A stretch of 59,442 nucleotides of DNA from assembly GCF_018588585.1 (NCBI RefSeq), contig NZ_JAEUFG010000025.1, positions 1 to 59,442 of the forward strand. The letters are read 5' to 3'. The position numbers were made by a program, and so were the translations under genes. Below the pieces are notes generated by a model. That model was not told where the DNA came from and did not search any database. It saw only the letters and a program-made list of their open reading frames with translations. Shown here piece by piece: positions 18,509 through 25,655 of the stretch. How positions within the stretch are numbered: the first letter of the stretch is position 1; every line of letters starts with the position of its first letter. The stretch is from Bacillus sp. SM2101. Lineage in GTDB: Bacteria > Bacillota > Bacilli > Bacillales > SM2101.

Positions 18509-19921
18509 ATGATACTGCTCCCAAAATTAGATGAAAACAGTAACATGCCTCTTTATGTTCAGATATATGAATATATGAAGCAAGAAATTGTCGGTCAAAC
18601 TATTACAGAAAATACGCGTCTTCCATCTATTAGAAAGATGGCAGATTTACTTGCTATTAGTACGACGCCAGTAGAGCTTGCATATCATCAGCTTATAGAT
18701 GAAGGTTACATTATTAGTAAACCCAAAAGTGGATATTATGTTAAAAGCCTACCGAATACAATATATGATAATCAAGTTAATCTTTTTGATACTGCAAACG
18801 TAAAAGGTTATACACCAAAACAAGTCTATAAATATGATTTTCATTTATCGAAGAATGATTTTAATGCATTTCCTTTTCAAACGTGGCGTAGATTTTTTAA
18901 CCAGGTTATGCGCCATGAAAACAAAGATTTACTTTTTTATGGAGATCCACAAGGAGAAGAAGGGCTGAGAAATGAAATTGCAAAATATTTGTATCAATAC
19001 AGAGGGGTTCAATGTTCTTCAGATCAGGTTGTCATAGCAGCAGACCAATATGCCCTGCTCAATTTTATTAGTCAAATGCTACAAGAATATTCTTTAAATG
19101 TTGCAGTTGAAAACCCAGGGTATATTTTATTTCGATCCACTTTTAAGCAGCAAGGCTTTCAAATTTCACCAATTGAATTAGAGAAAGATGGGATTAGCCT
19201 TCAGCATTTATATGATAGTAAGTCAAGAATCGTTTGTGTTTCACCTTCACATCAGTATCCACGTGGTATGATCATGCCTGTCTCGAAACGCCTTAAATTG
19301 CTAGAATGGGCAAAACAACATGATGGCTATATTATTGAAGATGACTACGATGGTGAGTTTCGTTATCATGGAAGACCAATACCGTCATTACAAGGGTTAC
19401 TACCCGACACAAATGTTATTTATTTAGGTGGTTTTTCGCAAGTGTTAGCCCCAGCCTTTTGTATTAACTATATGGTGCTGCCAAAAAAACTAGTTTCTAC
19501 ATTTCACTTAATACAGCAGCGGCTATTATTTGAACAATCATCTTCGCCAATTCACCAAAAAACGCTAGAGGTTTTTATGAAGGAAGGCTATTTAGCTAGA
19601 CATATTGCCAAAATGAGAAATATTTATAGAAAGAAACACGACAAGGCAATATATGCGATTCAAACTCATTTTGGAGAAAAAGCAATTATCTTAGGTGAAG
19701 ATGCAGGCTTTCATCTCTTAATAAAGGTTCATAGCGCAAAAACGGAAAGAGAGCTTATTGATTTAGCAAAACATGCAAGTATAAATATTGCCTCAGCTAC
19801 ATTCACTTGGTTTCAATCACCAAAAGAAGAACGAAAGGAATTTATTTTAGGTTTTGCTAGCATGGACATAGATGATATTGAACCAGGTATTAAATTGCTC
19901 AGTGAAGTTTGGCTGAAGTAA
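18509..19921 (+). CDS. MocR-type GntR regulator lacking the PLP lysine
   Basis: A 470-residue protein with an N-terminal GntR winged helix (MPLYVQIYEYMKQEI, LPSIRKMADLLAIS, about residues 10-75) and a C-terminal class I aminotransferase domain (YGDPQGEEGLRNEIAKYLYQ, VSPSHQYPRG, IIEDDYDGEFRY). MocR regulators normally bind PLP through a lysine in a GTFSKxLxPxLRxGY motif. Here the segment reads GGFSQVLAPAFCINY: Gln311 replaces the lysine and Cys replaces the arginine. The protein therefore probably senses its ligand without an internal aldimine, or has lost ligand sensing. It is transcribed away from the GNAT gene. Confidence 0.9.
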   Translation: MILLPKLDENSNMPLYVQIYEYMKQEIVGQTITENTRLPSIRKMADLLAISTTPVELAYHQLIDEGYIISKPKSGYYVKSLPNTIYDNQVNLFDTANVKGYTPKQVYKYDFHLSKNDFNAFPFQTWRRFFNQVMRHENKDLLFYGDPQGEEGLRNEIAKYLYQYRGVQCSSDQVVIAADQYALLNFISQMLQEYSLNVAVENPGYILFRSTFKQQGFQISPIELEKDGISLQHLYDSKSRIVCVSPSHQYPRGMIMPVSKRLKLLEWAKQHDGYIIEDDYDGEFRYHGRPIPSLQGLLPDTNVIYLGGFSQVLAPAFCINYMVLPKKLVSTFHLIQQRLLFEQSSSPIHQKTLEVFMKEGYLARHIAKMRNIYRKKHDKAIYAIQTHFGEKAIILGEDAGFHLLIKVHSAKTERELIDLAKHASINIASATFTWFQSPKEERKEFILGFASMDIDDIEPGIKLLSEVWLK

Positions 19922-19929
19922 AAAAATAA

Positions 19930-20084
19930 GGCTCTTTTCGTAAACTTTTTTTTACTAAAAACTGACAGTATGATGAGTTTTATAAGAACTCATCTTTTTT
20001 ATAGTAGAAAAGATGACACGACCGCTGGTAGTAGTAGACGTGCTTAGATCTAAATAGAAAAGCAACAATCAATGCAAAAACAGC
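19930..20084 (-). repeat. MITE-like element copy, reverse orientation
   Basis: Begins GGCTCTTTTCGTAAAC and ends GCAACAATCAATGCAAAAACAGC, the inverse of most copies. Flanks AAAAATAA and AAAACTAA agree at 7 of 8 bases. It sits just after the MocR stop codon and could act in termination. Confidence 0.8.
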
Positions 20085-20457
20085 AAAACTAATATGGAAA
20101 ATGACACATTGTCGGATACAAAACTTAATCAAAATGAAAATCAGAATACTTTATTTCTTTGCTGTTGTTCCAAGAAAAGTCTAAATTGTACTCATTTCTT
20201 GCATGGCTTGAATTATTTATTATGGGTCTGATATTGACCTTTATTCCACTTGTTATGCGTACCCTATTCAGACACTATAGAAAAGAATGATATAAAATAA
20301 ATTATAGATATAATAGAAATTATGTTGTACTAACTTTCTTACAAAGTGACTCCTCAAATAAAATAGGTCAGCTGTATGGATGCTAGTCCAAGAAGTATAT
20401 CAAGATTATTAATATAATATATAATAATTACTATATTTTTTAGGAGAGAAAAGCCAT
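20085..20457. other. Intergenic with a possible decayed membrane segment
   Basis: From about 20150 to 20289 one frame reads FLAWLELFIMGLILTFIPLV then MRTLFRHYRKE before a stop, a plausible membrane helix with a basic tail, but it has no start codon with a ribosome binding site. It may be the end of a lost gene. Confidence 0.25.
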
Positions 20458-20586
20458 ATGGACACCTATTTATATACAATGACTATGATATGTTTTATGT
20501 GTATGATGATAGAAGTAGATACCAGTATATTTGACCCTCGATCTAGTTTTGGTTTAAACTTCACTAGAATAATGGACGTATCTTGA
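20458..20586 (+). CDS. Possible 42-residue ORF
   Basis: ATG 20458 follows AGGAGAG at a good distance. The product is unusually methionine-rich (MDTYLYTMTMICFMCMMIEV, then an acidic half). I do not recognise it. Composition and lack of neighbours make a chance ORF possible. Confidence 0.25.
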   Translation: MDTYLYTMTMICFMCMMIEVDTSIFDPRSSFGLNFTRIMDVS

Positions 20587-20829
20587 AAGAAAAAAGAACT
20601 AATAGTGAATTTAATAAACACAATGATTAGTGAGTCGATTAGTTCCAGTTCTTCAGAAATGAAAAATTGGAACTTTTGTTATTTTACATAATCAGGAATC
20701 TACTTTGCGGTATATCGTAGCTTAGCTCCCTTTACATAATTTCAAAAGCTTGTACATCACTCTATACGAACTTGAGTATTGATACATATAATATGATAAG
20801 GGTTGGATTAATCATAACATGGGCAACTA

Positions 20830-20838
20830 TGGTATAAT
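20830..20838 (+). promoter_or_regulatory. Extended -10 promoter of the type I toxin mRNA
   Basis: TGGTATAAT (TGn plus TATAAT at 20833-20838) gives an expected start near 20845. No good -35 is present at the right distance, as is common for extended -10 promoters. Confidence 0.65.
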
Positions 20839-20900
20839 TGGAATACAATGACGAATTTCTAAGGGTGGTCGGCTTCATTCCCTGAAAGGGGGTGAGACGT

Positions 20901-20990
20901 ATGACGGTATTTGAAGCGTTGATGTTGGCAATTGCATTTTGCGGGCTGATTATTTCGGTACTGTCTTTTAATAAAAACGACAAAAAATAG
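20901..20990 (+). CDS. Type I toxin, holin-like membrane peptide (TxpA/BsrG type)
   Basis: A 29-residue peptide beginning MTVFEALMLAIAFCGLIISV with a short lysine/asparagine tail. The opening (M-[ST]-[VT]-[FY]-[EQ]-[AS]-L-M) and single hydrophobic helix are those of the Bacillus type I toxins BsrG, BsrE and TxpA, which insert into the membrane. The SD GGGGGTGA (20889-20896) is partly paired with upstream TCATTCCC in a local hairpin. Also, TAAGGGTGGTC (20860-20870) is perfectly complementary to GACCACCCTTA (20990-21000) at the stop codon, a long-range pairing expected to keep the mRNA untranslated until processed. An antisense RNA overlaps the 3' end. Confidence 0.85.
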   Translation: MTVFEALMLAIAFCGLIISVLSFNKNDKK

Positions 20991-21131
20991 ACCACCCTTA
21001 ACTCTTTAGCGGGAGCGATTGGGTGGTCTATCTCGATTTATCAGCCGATCCTCTTGGAATCGTCTATTGTATCGACCGTCGGTGTTACAGCACCTTCGGT
21101 CTTTCTTATTGTATGCATTTACTGCTTGTCT
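20981..21131 (-). ncRNA. Predicted antisense antitoxin RNA
   Basis: On the minus strand a promoter TTGTAC (21167-21162), an 18-bp spacer and TATTCT (21143-21138) predicts a start near 21131. The RNA ends at a strong terminator: ATAGACCACCC (21031-21021) pairs with GGGTGGTCTAT (20997-20987) followed by TTTTTTG. The RNA of about 150 nt is fully complementary to the toxin mRNA 3' region, as for RatA and SR4. This is inferred from sequence only. Confidence 0.7.
21074..21107 (+). terminator. Terminator of the toxin mRNA
   Basis: GACCGTCGGTG (21074-21084) and GCACCTTCGGTC (21090-21101) form a stem with a 2-nt internal mismatch, followed by TTTCTT. This gives a toxin transcript of about 260 nt. Confidence 0.7.
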
Positions 21132-21277
21132 ATGATTAGAATATCATAATTGTTGGAAAATGTACAATTCACATAGACATCTGCGCATTTTAGTCACGTT
21201 ATATATGTTAGTCCAATCTTCCATAGTTAATAACCATAAATATAAAGTGAAAATAATTATAGAAGGTGAAAATAATA

Positions 21278-21796
21278 ATGAAAGATAAAGATTGTAAATA
21301 TAGAGTTGTCACACCTTCACCACTAGGACCACCAAGGACTCCTAAAATTGTTAGTTTTCGGGCGGAAAATAACGCTTTCCAGACAGTGAATGCTGATGAT
21401 ACAGACGTAATCATGTTTCCATCTGTACTCTATGATTGTGTAACGCCACCAGGTAATTATGACCCAGCGACATCAGCATTCACTGCACCATGTGATGGTA
21501 TTTACCATTTCACTAGCTCTGCTTTTTTAAGCGCTAGTATAGGAACGAGTGCCTTGATTTTTATAGTGAAGTTAGTGGGTGTAAATCAAATGATTATCGC
21601 TTGCGACTCGATTAGATTTACAGGGGATTTAGAATCGGGTTGTGTAAACGTAAGTACTTCAATTAACTTACTTTGTGGTGAACAAGTACAGGTTCAACTA
21701 AGTGCAAGTTCAGGTAATGTCACAATTGATCAGAATACTGATGAAAACAGACCAACTTGCTTCACTGGAGAGATTGTCAATGATATGTGCCCATAA
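21278..21796 (+). CDS. Exosporium-type C1q/TNF-like protein with vestigial collagen stretch
   Basis: A 172-residue protein. The N-terminus MKDKDCKYRVVTPSPLG with PPRTPK looks like a degenerate leader plus one broken Gly-X-Y run, followed by a C1q/TNF-like jelly roll (VSFRAENNAFQTVNADDTDV, CDGIYHFTSSAFLSAS, ending TCFTGEIVNDMC). This is the fold of BclA-like trimeric spore-surface proteins. The ATG at 21278 with AGAAGGTGA is preferred over an in-frame GTG at 21266 that lies in the SD itself. The upstream region is duplicated in front of the next gene. Confidence 0.75.
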   Translation: MKDKDCKYRVVTPSPLGPPRTPKIVSFRAENNAFQTVNADDTDVIMFPSVLYDCVTPPGNYDPATSAFTAPCDGIYHFTSSAFLSASIGTSALIFIVKLVGVNQMIIACDSIRFTGDLESGCVNVSTSINLLCGEQVQVQLSASSGNVTIDQNTDENRPTCFTGEIVNDMCP

Positions 21797-21808
21797 TTGA
21801 AATTGAAG

Positions 21809-21837
21809 GAAGCTGGCGTAAAAGGTCAGCTTCTTTG
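21809..21837 (+). terminator. Terminator after the C1q-like gene
   Basis: GAAGCTG (21809-21815) pairs with CAGCTTC (21827-21833), followed by TTTG. A near-identical hairpin ends the next gene. Confidence 0.65.
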
Positions 21838-21914
21838 TATATCAATGAATACCATATTCAATTCTAGTTTATATAATAGCAACTATAGGAACTTGTTTAA
21901 AAATACATAATTAA

Positions 21915-22011
21915 CATAGACTTCAGTACATTTTAGTCACGCTAAGCATGTTAGTCCAACCTTTCTATAGAAAATGACCATAAAATAAAGTAAAAACAAT
22001 TATAGAAGGTG
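21915..22011 (+). promoter_or_regulatory. Duplicated upstream region with possible SigK promoter
   Basis: The 100 bp before this gene closely match 21170-21268 before the neighbour (shared TTTTAGTCACG, GTTAGTCCAA, TTATAGAAGGTGAAAATAAT). CATAAAATA near 21978 fits the SigE/SigK -10 pattern CATAnnnTA, with CAACCT about 16 bp upstream. The equivalent in the first copy is CATAAATAT. Mother-cell expression is an inference. Confidence 0.4.
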
Positions 22012-22020
22012 AAAATAATT

Positions 22021-22569
22021 ATGAAAGGTAAAGATTGTAAATGTAGAGTTGTTCCACCACCACCTCAAGGACCTCAAGGGCCACCAGGGAAACAGGGGGC
22101 TCAAGGACCACCAGGGCCACAGGGACCTCCCGGTAATCCTTTATCTTATGGTGTTTTACGTGATGATCAAGACCCATTTTCGGTAGTTGATGGGGATCGA
22201 ATTATTCCACTAGGCGGATATAATATGCCAGGTCCTTTTAATATGACAACTCTTAATCCTGCTGCGGGTTCGATAACTGTGCAAAATAGCGGAGACTATG
22301 AAATTTCATTTACTGTGCAAGCCTTGGACTTTGGCGCTAGTGCATCCCTTGATTTTCAAATTGAAATAACAATAAACAATATCCCACAGGCTGATACAGC
22401 AATAGGTGTAACCGATTCTAACCCTGAAACTCTAAATCTTACATTATCAAGGACTACCATTCAATTGCTAAACACTACTGATGTAATTTCTACTGTACTG
22501 TCAACCACAACACAAGGGCAATCAGTTACTTTTATACGACCTTCGCTGCAAATAACCCAATTATCTTAG
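22021..22569 (+). CDS. Collagen-like exosporium protein (BclA-like)
   Basis: A 182-residue protein: leader MKGKDCKCRVVPPPPQ, a short collagen-like region of about nine Gly-X-Y triplets (GPQGPPGKQGAQGPPGPQ, then GPPGNP), then a 130-residue beta-rich C-terminal domain of the BclA type (GSITVQNSGDYEISFTVQAL, TVIRPSLQIT-like end). Such proteins trimerise and form hair-like fibres on the spore. The leader is nearly the same as in the upstream gene, so the pair arose by duplication and the collagen part was kept only here. ATG 22021 follows AGAAGGTGA. Confidence 0.85.
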   Translation: MKGKDCKCRVVPPPPQGPQGPPGKQGAQGPPGPQGPPGNPLSYGVLRDDQDPFSVVDGDRIIPLGGYNMPGPFNMTTLNPAAGSITVQNSGDYEISFTVQALDFGASASLDFQIEITINNIPQADTAIGVTDSNPETLNLTLSRTTIQLLNTTDVISTVLSTTTQGQSVTFIRPSLQITQLS

Positions 22570-22585
22570 AGAATGAAGATTTCCA

Positions 22586-22618
22586 GAAGCTGGCGATTGA
22601 TAACTCCAGCTTCTTGTA
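22586..22618 (+). terminator. Terminator after the collagen-like gene
   Basis: GAAGCTGG (22586-22593) pairs with CCAGCTTC (22606-22613), followed by TTG. It is homologous to the hairpin at 21809. Confidence 0.65.
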
Positions 22619-22913
22619 TATCCATGTATAGAATATTTACATAATAGCAACTATAGGAACCAATACATTTTCACAATCTTTGATATAGCAATGGTTTTTA
22701 AGATAAAAAATTTATCAAATATACATAATTTTATACATTGTTGATTTATCAACGTTTTGGTCAGAGGCAATTTAATTATTTCCCGAATTTCTTGCATATT
22801 TTTTATGTAAAAATGATGTCCCATTTGTGTCCTTTTTCGCAATACTGCACTAAAGATTAAAAAACTACTCATTATTATGAGAAAATAGTTTAGTAGTGAA
22901 GGGAGATTCAAAA

Positions 22914-23135
22914 TTGAAGGATATCAAGAAGCACGCTCAACTGATAGGTGAGTTGTGCAAAAATCTAGCCTATCTAGAATCTATCATAGATAATACAGAG
23001 AATACCGAAAAGAATATTCAGCAAGCAGAAAACATACTAGATATGTATCATCAAGATATAGTCAAGCTTGACATCTACATAAAGACAAGAAAGAGAAAGA
23101 AGAAAAGGAAAAAGGAAAAAGGAAAAAGGAATTGA
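22914..23135 (+). CDS. Small coiled-coil protein with basic tail
   Basis: A 73-residue product from TTG 22914 (SD AAGGGAG). A helical, heptad-like body (LIGELCKNLAYLESIIDNTE and ENILDMYHQDIVKLDIYI) is followed by a tail of almost only Lys and Arg (TRKRKKKRKKEKGKRN) encoded by an AAAAAGG microsatellite. It overlaps the next ORF at TTGA (23132-23135). I do not recognise the family. The repeat makes the reading frame unstable. Confidence 0.5.
   Translation: MKDIKKHAQLIGELCKNLAYLESIIDNTENTEKNIQQAENILDMYHQDIVKLDIYIKTRKRKKKRKKEKGKRN
23102..23129 (+). repeat. 7-bp microsatellite (AAAAAGG, about 4 copies)
   Basis: Three perfect AAAAAGG units (23109-23115, 23116-23122, 23123-23129) follow an imperfect GAAAAGG. 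Because 7 is not a multiple of 3, gain of one unit would fuse the two overlapping ORFs. Confidence 0.9.
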
Positions 23136-23338
23136 GAAAACATGCTGATGCGGTTAATAAGTATATTGAAGAGAATTTTTCAAGTGATGAAATTAAGATA
23201 CAAAATTTTTCTATGCTGCATTGTGGAAGGCGAATCATTCTTGATGACCAAAGTGAAAAATTTATTTACTTCTGCCCAGTTGACAATAAAGTGAAAATTT
23301 CAGTCTTTTTTACATGTCCCAAAAATCATTCATCTTAA
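23132..23338 (+). CDS. Small ORF coupled to the preceding gene
   Basis: A 68-residue frame from TTG 23132, with the purine-rich AAAAAGG repeats acting as a possible SD. The product KHADAVNKYIEENFSSDEIK then a strand-rich part (RRIILDDQSEKFIYFCPVDN) looks like a real folded unit. Its last residues overlap a decayed gene on the other strand, so its 3' end may be secondary. It may originally have been the C-terminal half of one protein with the upstream ORF. Confidence 0.4.
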   Translation: MRKHADAVNKYIEENFSSDEIKIQNFSMLHCGRRIILDDQSEKFIYFCPVDNKVKISVFFTCPKNHSS

Positions 23339-23474
23339 CTCTACAATCAACCTTCCTAGCTGACTTTAATATTTTCCTCATAACATTTTGGCTAGGGATA
23401 TAATTTTTATCGTTACATGCTTGACCCATCGTCTTCCTGTTAACTCCTGAATCCAAAGCTAGTTTTACATCATA
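23310..23474 (-). pseudogene. Decayed gene fragment, paralogue of the one at 38415
   Basis: On the minus strand a frame reads YDVKLALDSGVNRKTMGQAC, then NDKNYIPSQNVMRKILKSAR and KVDCRVKMNDFWDM before a stop. It starts after a stop codon with no initiation site, so only the C-terminal 54 residues survive. The fragment at 38415-38612 shares most of these residues. The helical GVNRKTMGQAC pattern could be part of a helix-turn-helix; the family is not recognised. Confidence 0.6.
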
Positions 23475-23630
23475 TTAGCACTTTTTTTACTGAAATAAAT
23501 ATATAACACAACCTAATACAATAGAATATCTTCGCATAAAATAGCTAACATTTGGTATTTTATGTTAATCTAGTAATGATTAATACTTAGATTGTCGGTA
23601 GTGTAAGAGAATGACGTGAAGGAGGGTGAA

Positions 23631-24059
23631 ATGAAGTTTAACCATGTTTGTAAACTTGTATTAATATTTTCTTTTACACATATGTTACTATTACCAAGCA
23701 GCTCTTTCGCCACATCTTGGGCGTATGAATTTGTCGTATGGAAAGGTTATTCGTATGAAGTGCTTGATGAAGCTGTGACGAATGTAAGTAGGAAAATAGG
23801 TAAAGTAACTAGATATTCAGATATGGAATCTTACTCAGGTAATTTTTCGAATGCTTATAAGGAAGGTACGAAATATTACGCTATTCAAGGTATAAGTACA
23901 GATGAAGCCATTGCAGTGCAAGTTGAAGATGGGGTTTATAAAAAAGCTGTTAGAAGAGGGGAACATAAGGGTGTTTCATCGCCAGCTTTATTTATTATAG
24001 GAGCTTTTGTGCTCCTTATCATTGGTGCATTCTATGTTGAAAAGAAGTTGAAGAAATGA
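23631..24059 (+). CDS. Secreted or membrane protein with N-terminal signal and C-terminal anchor
   Basis: A 142-residue protein: signal peptide (LVLIFSFTHMLLLPSSSFA, residues about 9-27), an extracytoplasmic domain of about 85 residues (WAYEFVVWKGYSYEVLDEAV, IGKVTRYSDMESYSGNFSNA, KYYAIQGISTDEAIAVQ) and a C-terminal membrane helix (LFIIGAFVLLIIGAFYV) with a lysine tail. Similar proteins are common in Bacillus, but I know no function. ATG 23631 has a strong AAGGAGGG; an in-frame GTG at 23616 lies in front of it and is rejected. Confidence 0.75.
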   Translation: MKFNHVCKLVLIFSFTHMLLLPSSSFATSWAYEFVVWKGYSYEVLDEAVTNVSRKIGKVTRYSDMESYSGNFSNAYKEGTKYYAIQGISTDEAIAVQVEDGVYKKAVRRGEHKGVSSPALFIIGAFVLLIIGAFYVEKKLKK

Positions 24060-24137
24060 AAAATTGTTATTGAATGATATAAAATTGTCACCTGCTTACA
24101 TGGGGTGCGGTTAATAGAATTTATGGAGGGTGAAGAA

Positions 24138-24341
24138 ATGCCTTATATTAATCTTCAAATAACAAAAGGTGCAAGTCGAGAACAAAAAGAGCAAATCGTT
24201 AAAGATTTTACAGAAACTCTCGGTCGTGTATTAGGAAAAAAGCCCGAGCACACTCATATTGTTATACAAGAAATTGAAGATGAAAACTGGGGATTTGCTG
24301 GTGTTTTAACGGACGAATATCGCAAAAACACTTCACAGTAA
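24138..24341 (+). CDS. 4-oxalocrotonate tautomerase-family protein
   Basis: A 67-residue protein beginning MPYINLQITKGASREQKEQI. After Met removal Pro1 is the catalytic base of the tautomerase superfamily; the C-terminal half (HTHIVIQEIEDENWGFAG) fits the small beta-alpha-beta subunit that forms hexamers. The substrate is unknown. ATG 24138 follows GGAGGGTGA; the frame is open upstream but Pro1 fixes the start. Confidence 0.9.
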   Translation: MPYINLQITKGASREQKEQIVKDFTETLGRVLGKKPEHTHIVIQEIEDENWGFAGVLTDEYRKNTSQ

Positions 24342-24352
24342 TCATTTCAATA

Positions 24353-24489
24353 GGCTGTTTTCGTATTAATTACTTTTGCTTTTCCTAATTAAAAGCTAAT
24401 CATGAATATTTAGGGGGATCTTTTCACCTCTAAAGTACATCAATGAATCAAATGTAAGAGAAAAAGAAACAAAATTTACGAAAATAGCC
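24353..24489 (+). repeat. MITE-like element with perfect 8-bp target duplication
   Basis: The element runs GGCTGTTTTCGTATTAATTA to AAACAAAATTTACGAAAATAGCC. It is flanked by TTTCAATA at 24345-24352 and TTTCAATA at 24490-24497, an exact 8-bp direct repeat. It is the best single proof that the family transposed. Confidence 0.9.
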
Positions 24490-24562
24490 TTTCAATAAAA
24501 TGTTATAACTTCTTGTCCTTATATCTAGATCCAGTAATAACAAATATAATAAGTTCATTTGC

Positions 24563-24602
24563 AAAGCTGATCCTGTTACAAAATAGGAGTCAGCTTTTTT
24601 AT
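24563..24602 (+). terminator. Intrinsic terminator
   Basis: AAAGCTGATCCT (24563-24574) pairs with AGGAGTCAGCTT with one mismatch, followed by TTTTTT. Confidence 0.75.
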
Positions 24603-24758
24603 TTGGTTGTTTTATTATTTGATTATTGTTGTTAGTAGGTTTCTTTGACTCGGTAGGAACCGTGTAAGCATTACATAACGGTGATATTTTAGTGCAGTTT
24701 GTACAAGGTAATATTACTATCTACACCATTATTTCCAAAAAAGTACATTTTTTTATTT

Positions 24759-24781
24759 TATATACTTGAAAGAAGTATATA
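24759..24781. promoter_or_regulatory. Palindromic operator of the PadR operon
   Basis: TATATACTT (24759-24767) and AAGTATATA (24773-24781) are perfect inverted repeats separated by GAAAG. They end 20 bp before the padR start, where an autoregulating PadR protein would bind. Inference. Confidence 0.6.
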
Positions 24782-24800
24782 TTTGTGTTAAATTTATTTC

Positions 24801-25142
24801 ATGAATAGAATAAGTTTAATAAAAGGTCATTTAGAAATGTGTGTACTGTCGATTTTGTCAAAGAAAAAAAGCTATGGGTATGAAATTATGAAGGAGTTAG
24901 AACAACACAATTTAAAATTGAAAGGAGTAGGCAGTATTTACCCAATATTGACGAAGTTAAAAGATCAAGAATGGGTAGATACTTATCGTGAAATGACAGA
25001 TAGTGGTAAAGTTCGTGTGTATTATGAAATTAACGATCAAGGAGAATTGTATCTTCAAAAGAAGATTGATGAATGGTTAGAGTTACAGAGTGATATTAAA
25101 TCTTTACTAAATAGTGGATTAAAGGGAGAGGATTTTGAATGA
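24801..25142 (+). CDS. PadR-family transcriptional regulator
   Basis: A 113-residue winged-helix protein with LIKGHLEMCVLSILSKKKSY, GYEIMKELEQ, GSIYPILTKLKDQEWV and YYEINDQGELYLQKKIDEW, the standard PadR pattern. It probably represses its own operon through the palindrome at 24759. The ribosome binding site is weak or absent, so the mRNA may be nearly leaderless. Its stop overlaps the next start (ATGA at 25139). Confidence 0.9.
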   Translation: MNRISLIKGHLEMCVLSILSKKKSYGYEIMKELEQHNLKLKGVGSIYPILTKLKDQEWVDTYREMTDSGKVRVYYEINDQGELYLQKKIDEWLELQSDIKSLLNSGLKGEDFE

Positions 25143-25651
25143 AAATGGAATTAAGCATTGCAGAGCAACAATATGTAAACAATGTGCTTGATGAGTTAAA
25201 AAGGTACCAGATAAGCTCAAAAGAAAGAAGTCGTATTAAAGAGCAGCTTCTGGAACATATACAAGAAGCTCGTGAGCATGGTGATGATGCGATTAGTGAA
25301 TTAGGAGATCCTGCTACATTTATTACTGATTTTTTGGAAGTCAACGGTATAGATCCAGCTGCTGGACTTAAACAAATTCAACAAAGTAAACCAAAGAAAG
25401 GTATGTTATTTCCAATAGGAGTGCTTACCCTCATCGTAACCTATCTTTGTACACAGTTCATATTTTCTATGTCATTAACTAGAGCATTTGATCCAACATA
25501 CTCGAATGATACGTTTAACTATAATATTTTATACCAGATCTCGGATAATACATGGTGGAATGCTATGCTAATGGTTTTTAGTCTTGCAATTTCCTTGTTA
25601 GTGTCATTACTAGTAGTGGTTTATTTACGTAAAGTAAGATATAAGAGGTGA
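25139..25651 (+). CDS. HAAS-domain membrane protein
   Basis: A 170-residue protein. Residues 1-75 form a HAAS/DUF1700-like helical domain (YVNNVLDELKRYQISSKERS, HIQEAREHGDDAISELGDPA) that usually accompanies PadR regulators. Two membrane segments follow (FPIGVLTLIVTYLCTQFIF, LMVFSLAISLLVSLLVVVYL). The gene overlaps padR by 4 bp and precedes the serine hydrolase by 4 bp. It probably links membrane state to the regulator (inference). Confidence 0.75.
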   Translation: MKMELSIAEQQYVNNVLDELKRYQISSKERSRIKEQLLEHIQEAREHGDDAISELGDPATFITDFLEVNGIDPAAGLKQIQQSKPKKGMLFPIGVLTLIVTYLCTQFIFSMSLTRAFDPTYSNDTFNYNILYQISDNTWWNAMLMVFSLAISLLVSLLVVVYLRKVRYKR

Positions 25652-25655
25652 AGAT

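Noticed and set aside
20762-20995. Minus-strand ORF of 77 residues across the toxin gene
   Set aside because: It is antisense to the toxin and its promoter and has no ribosome binding site.
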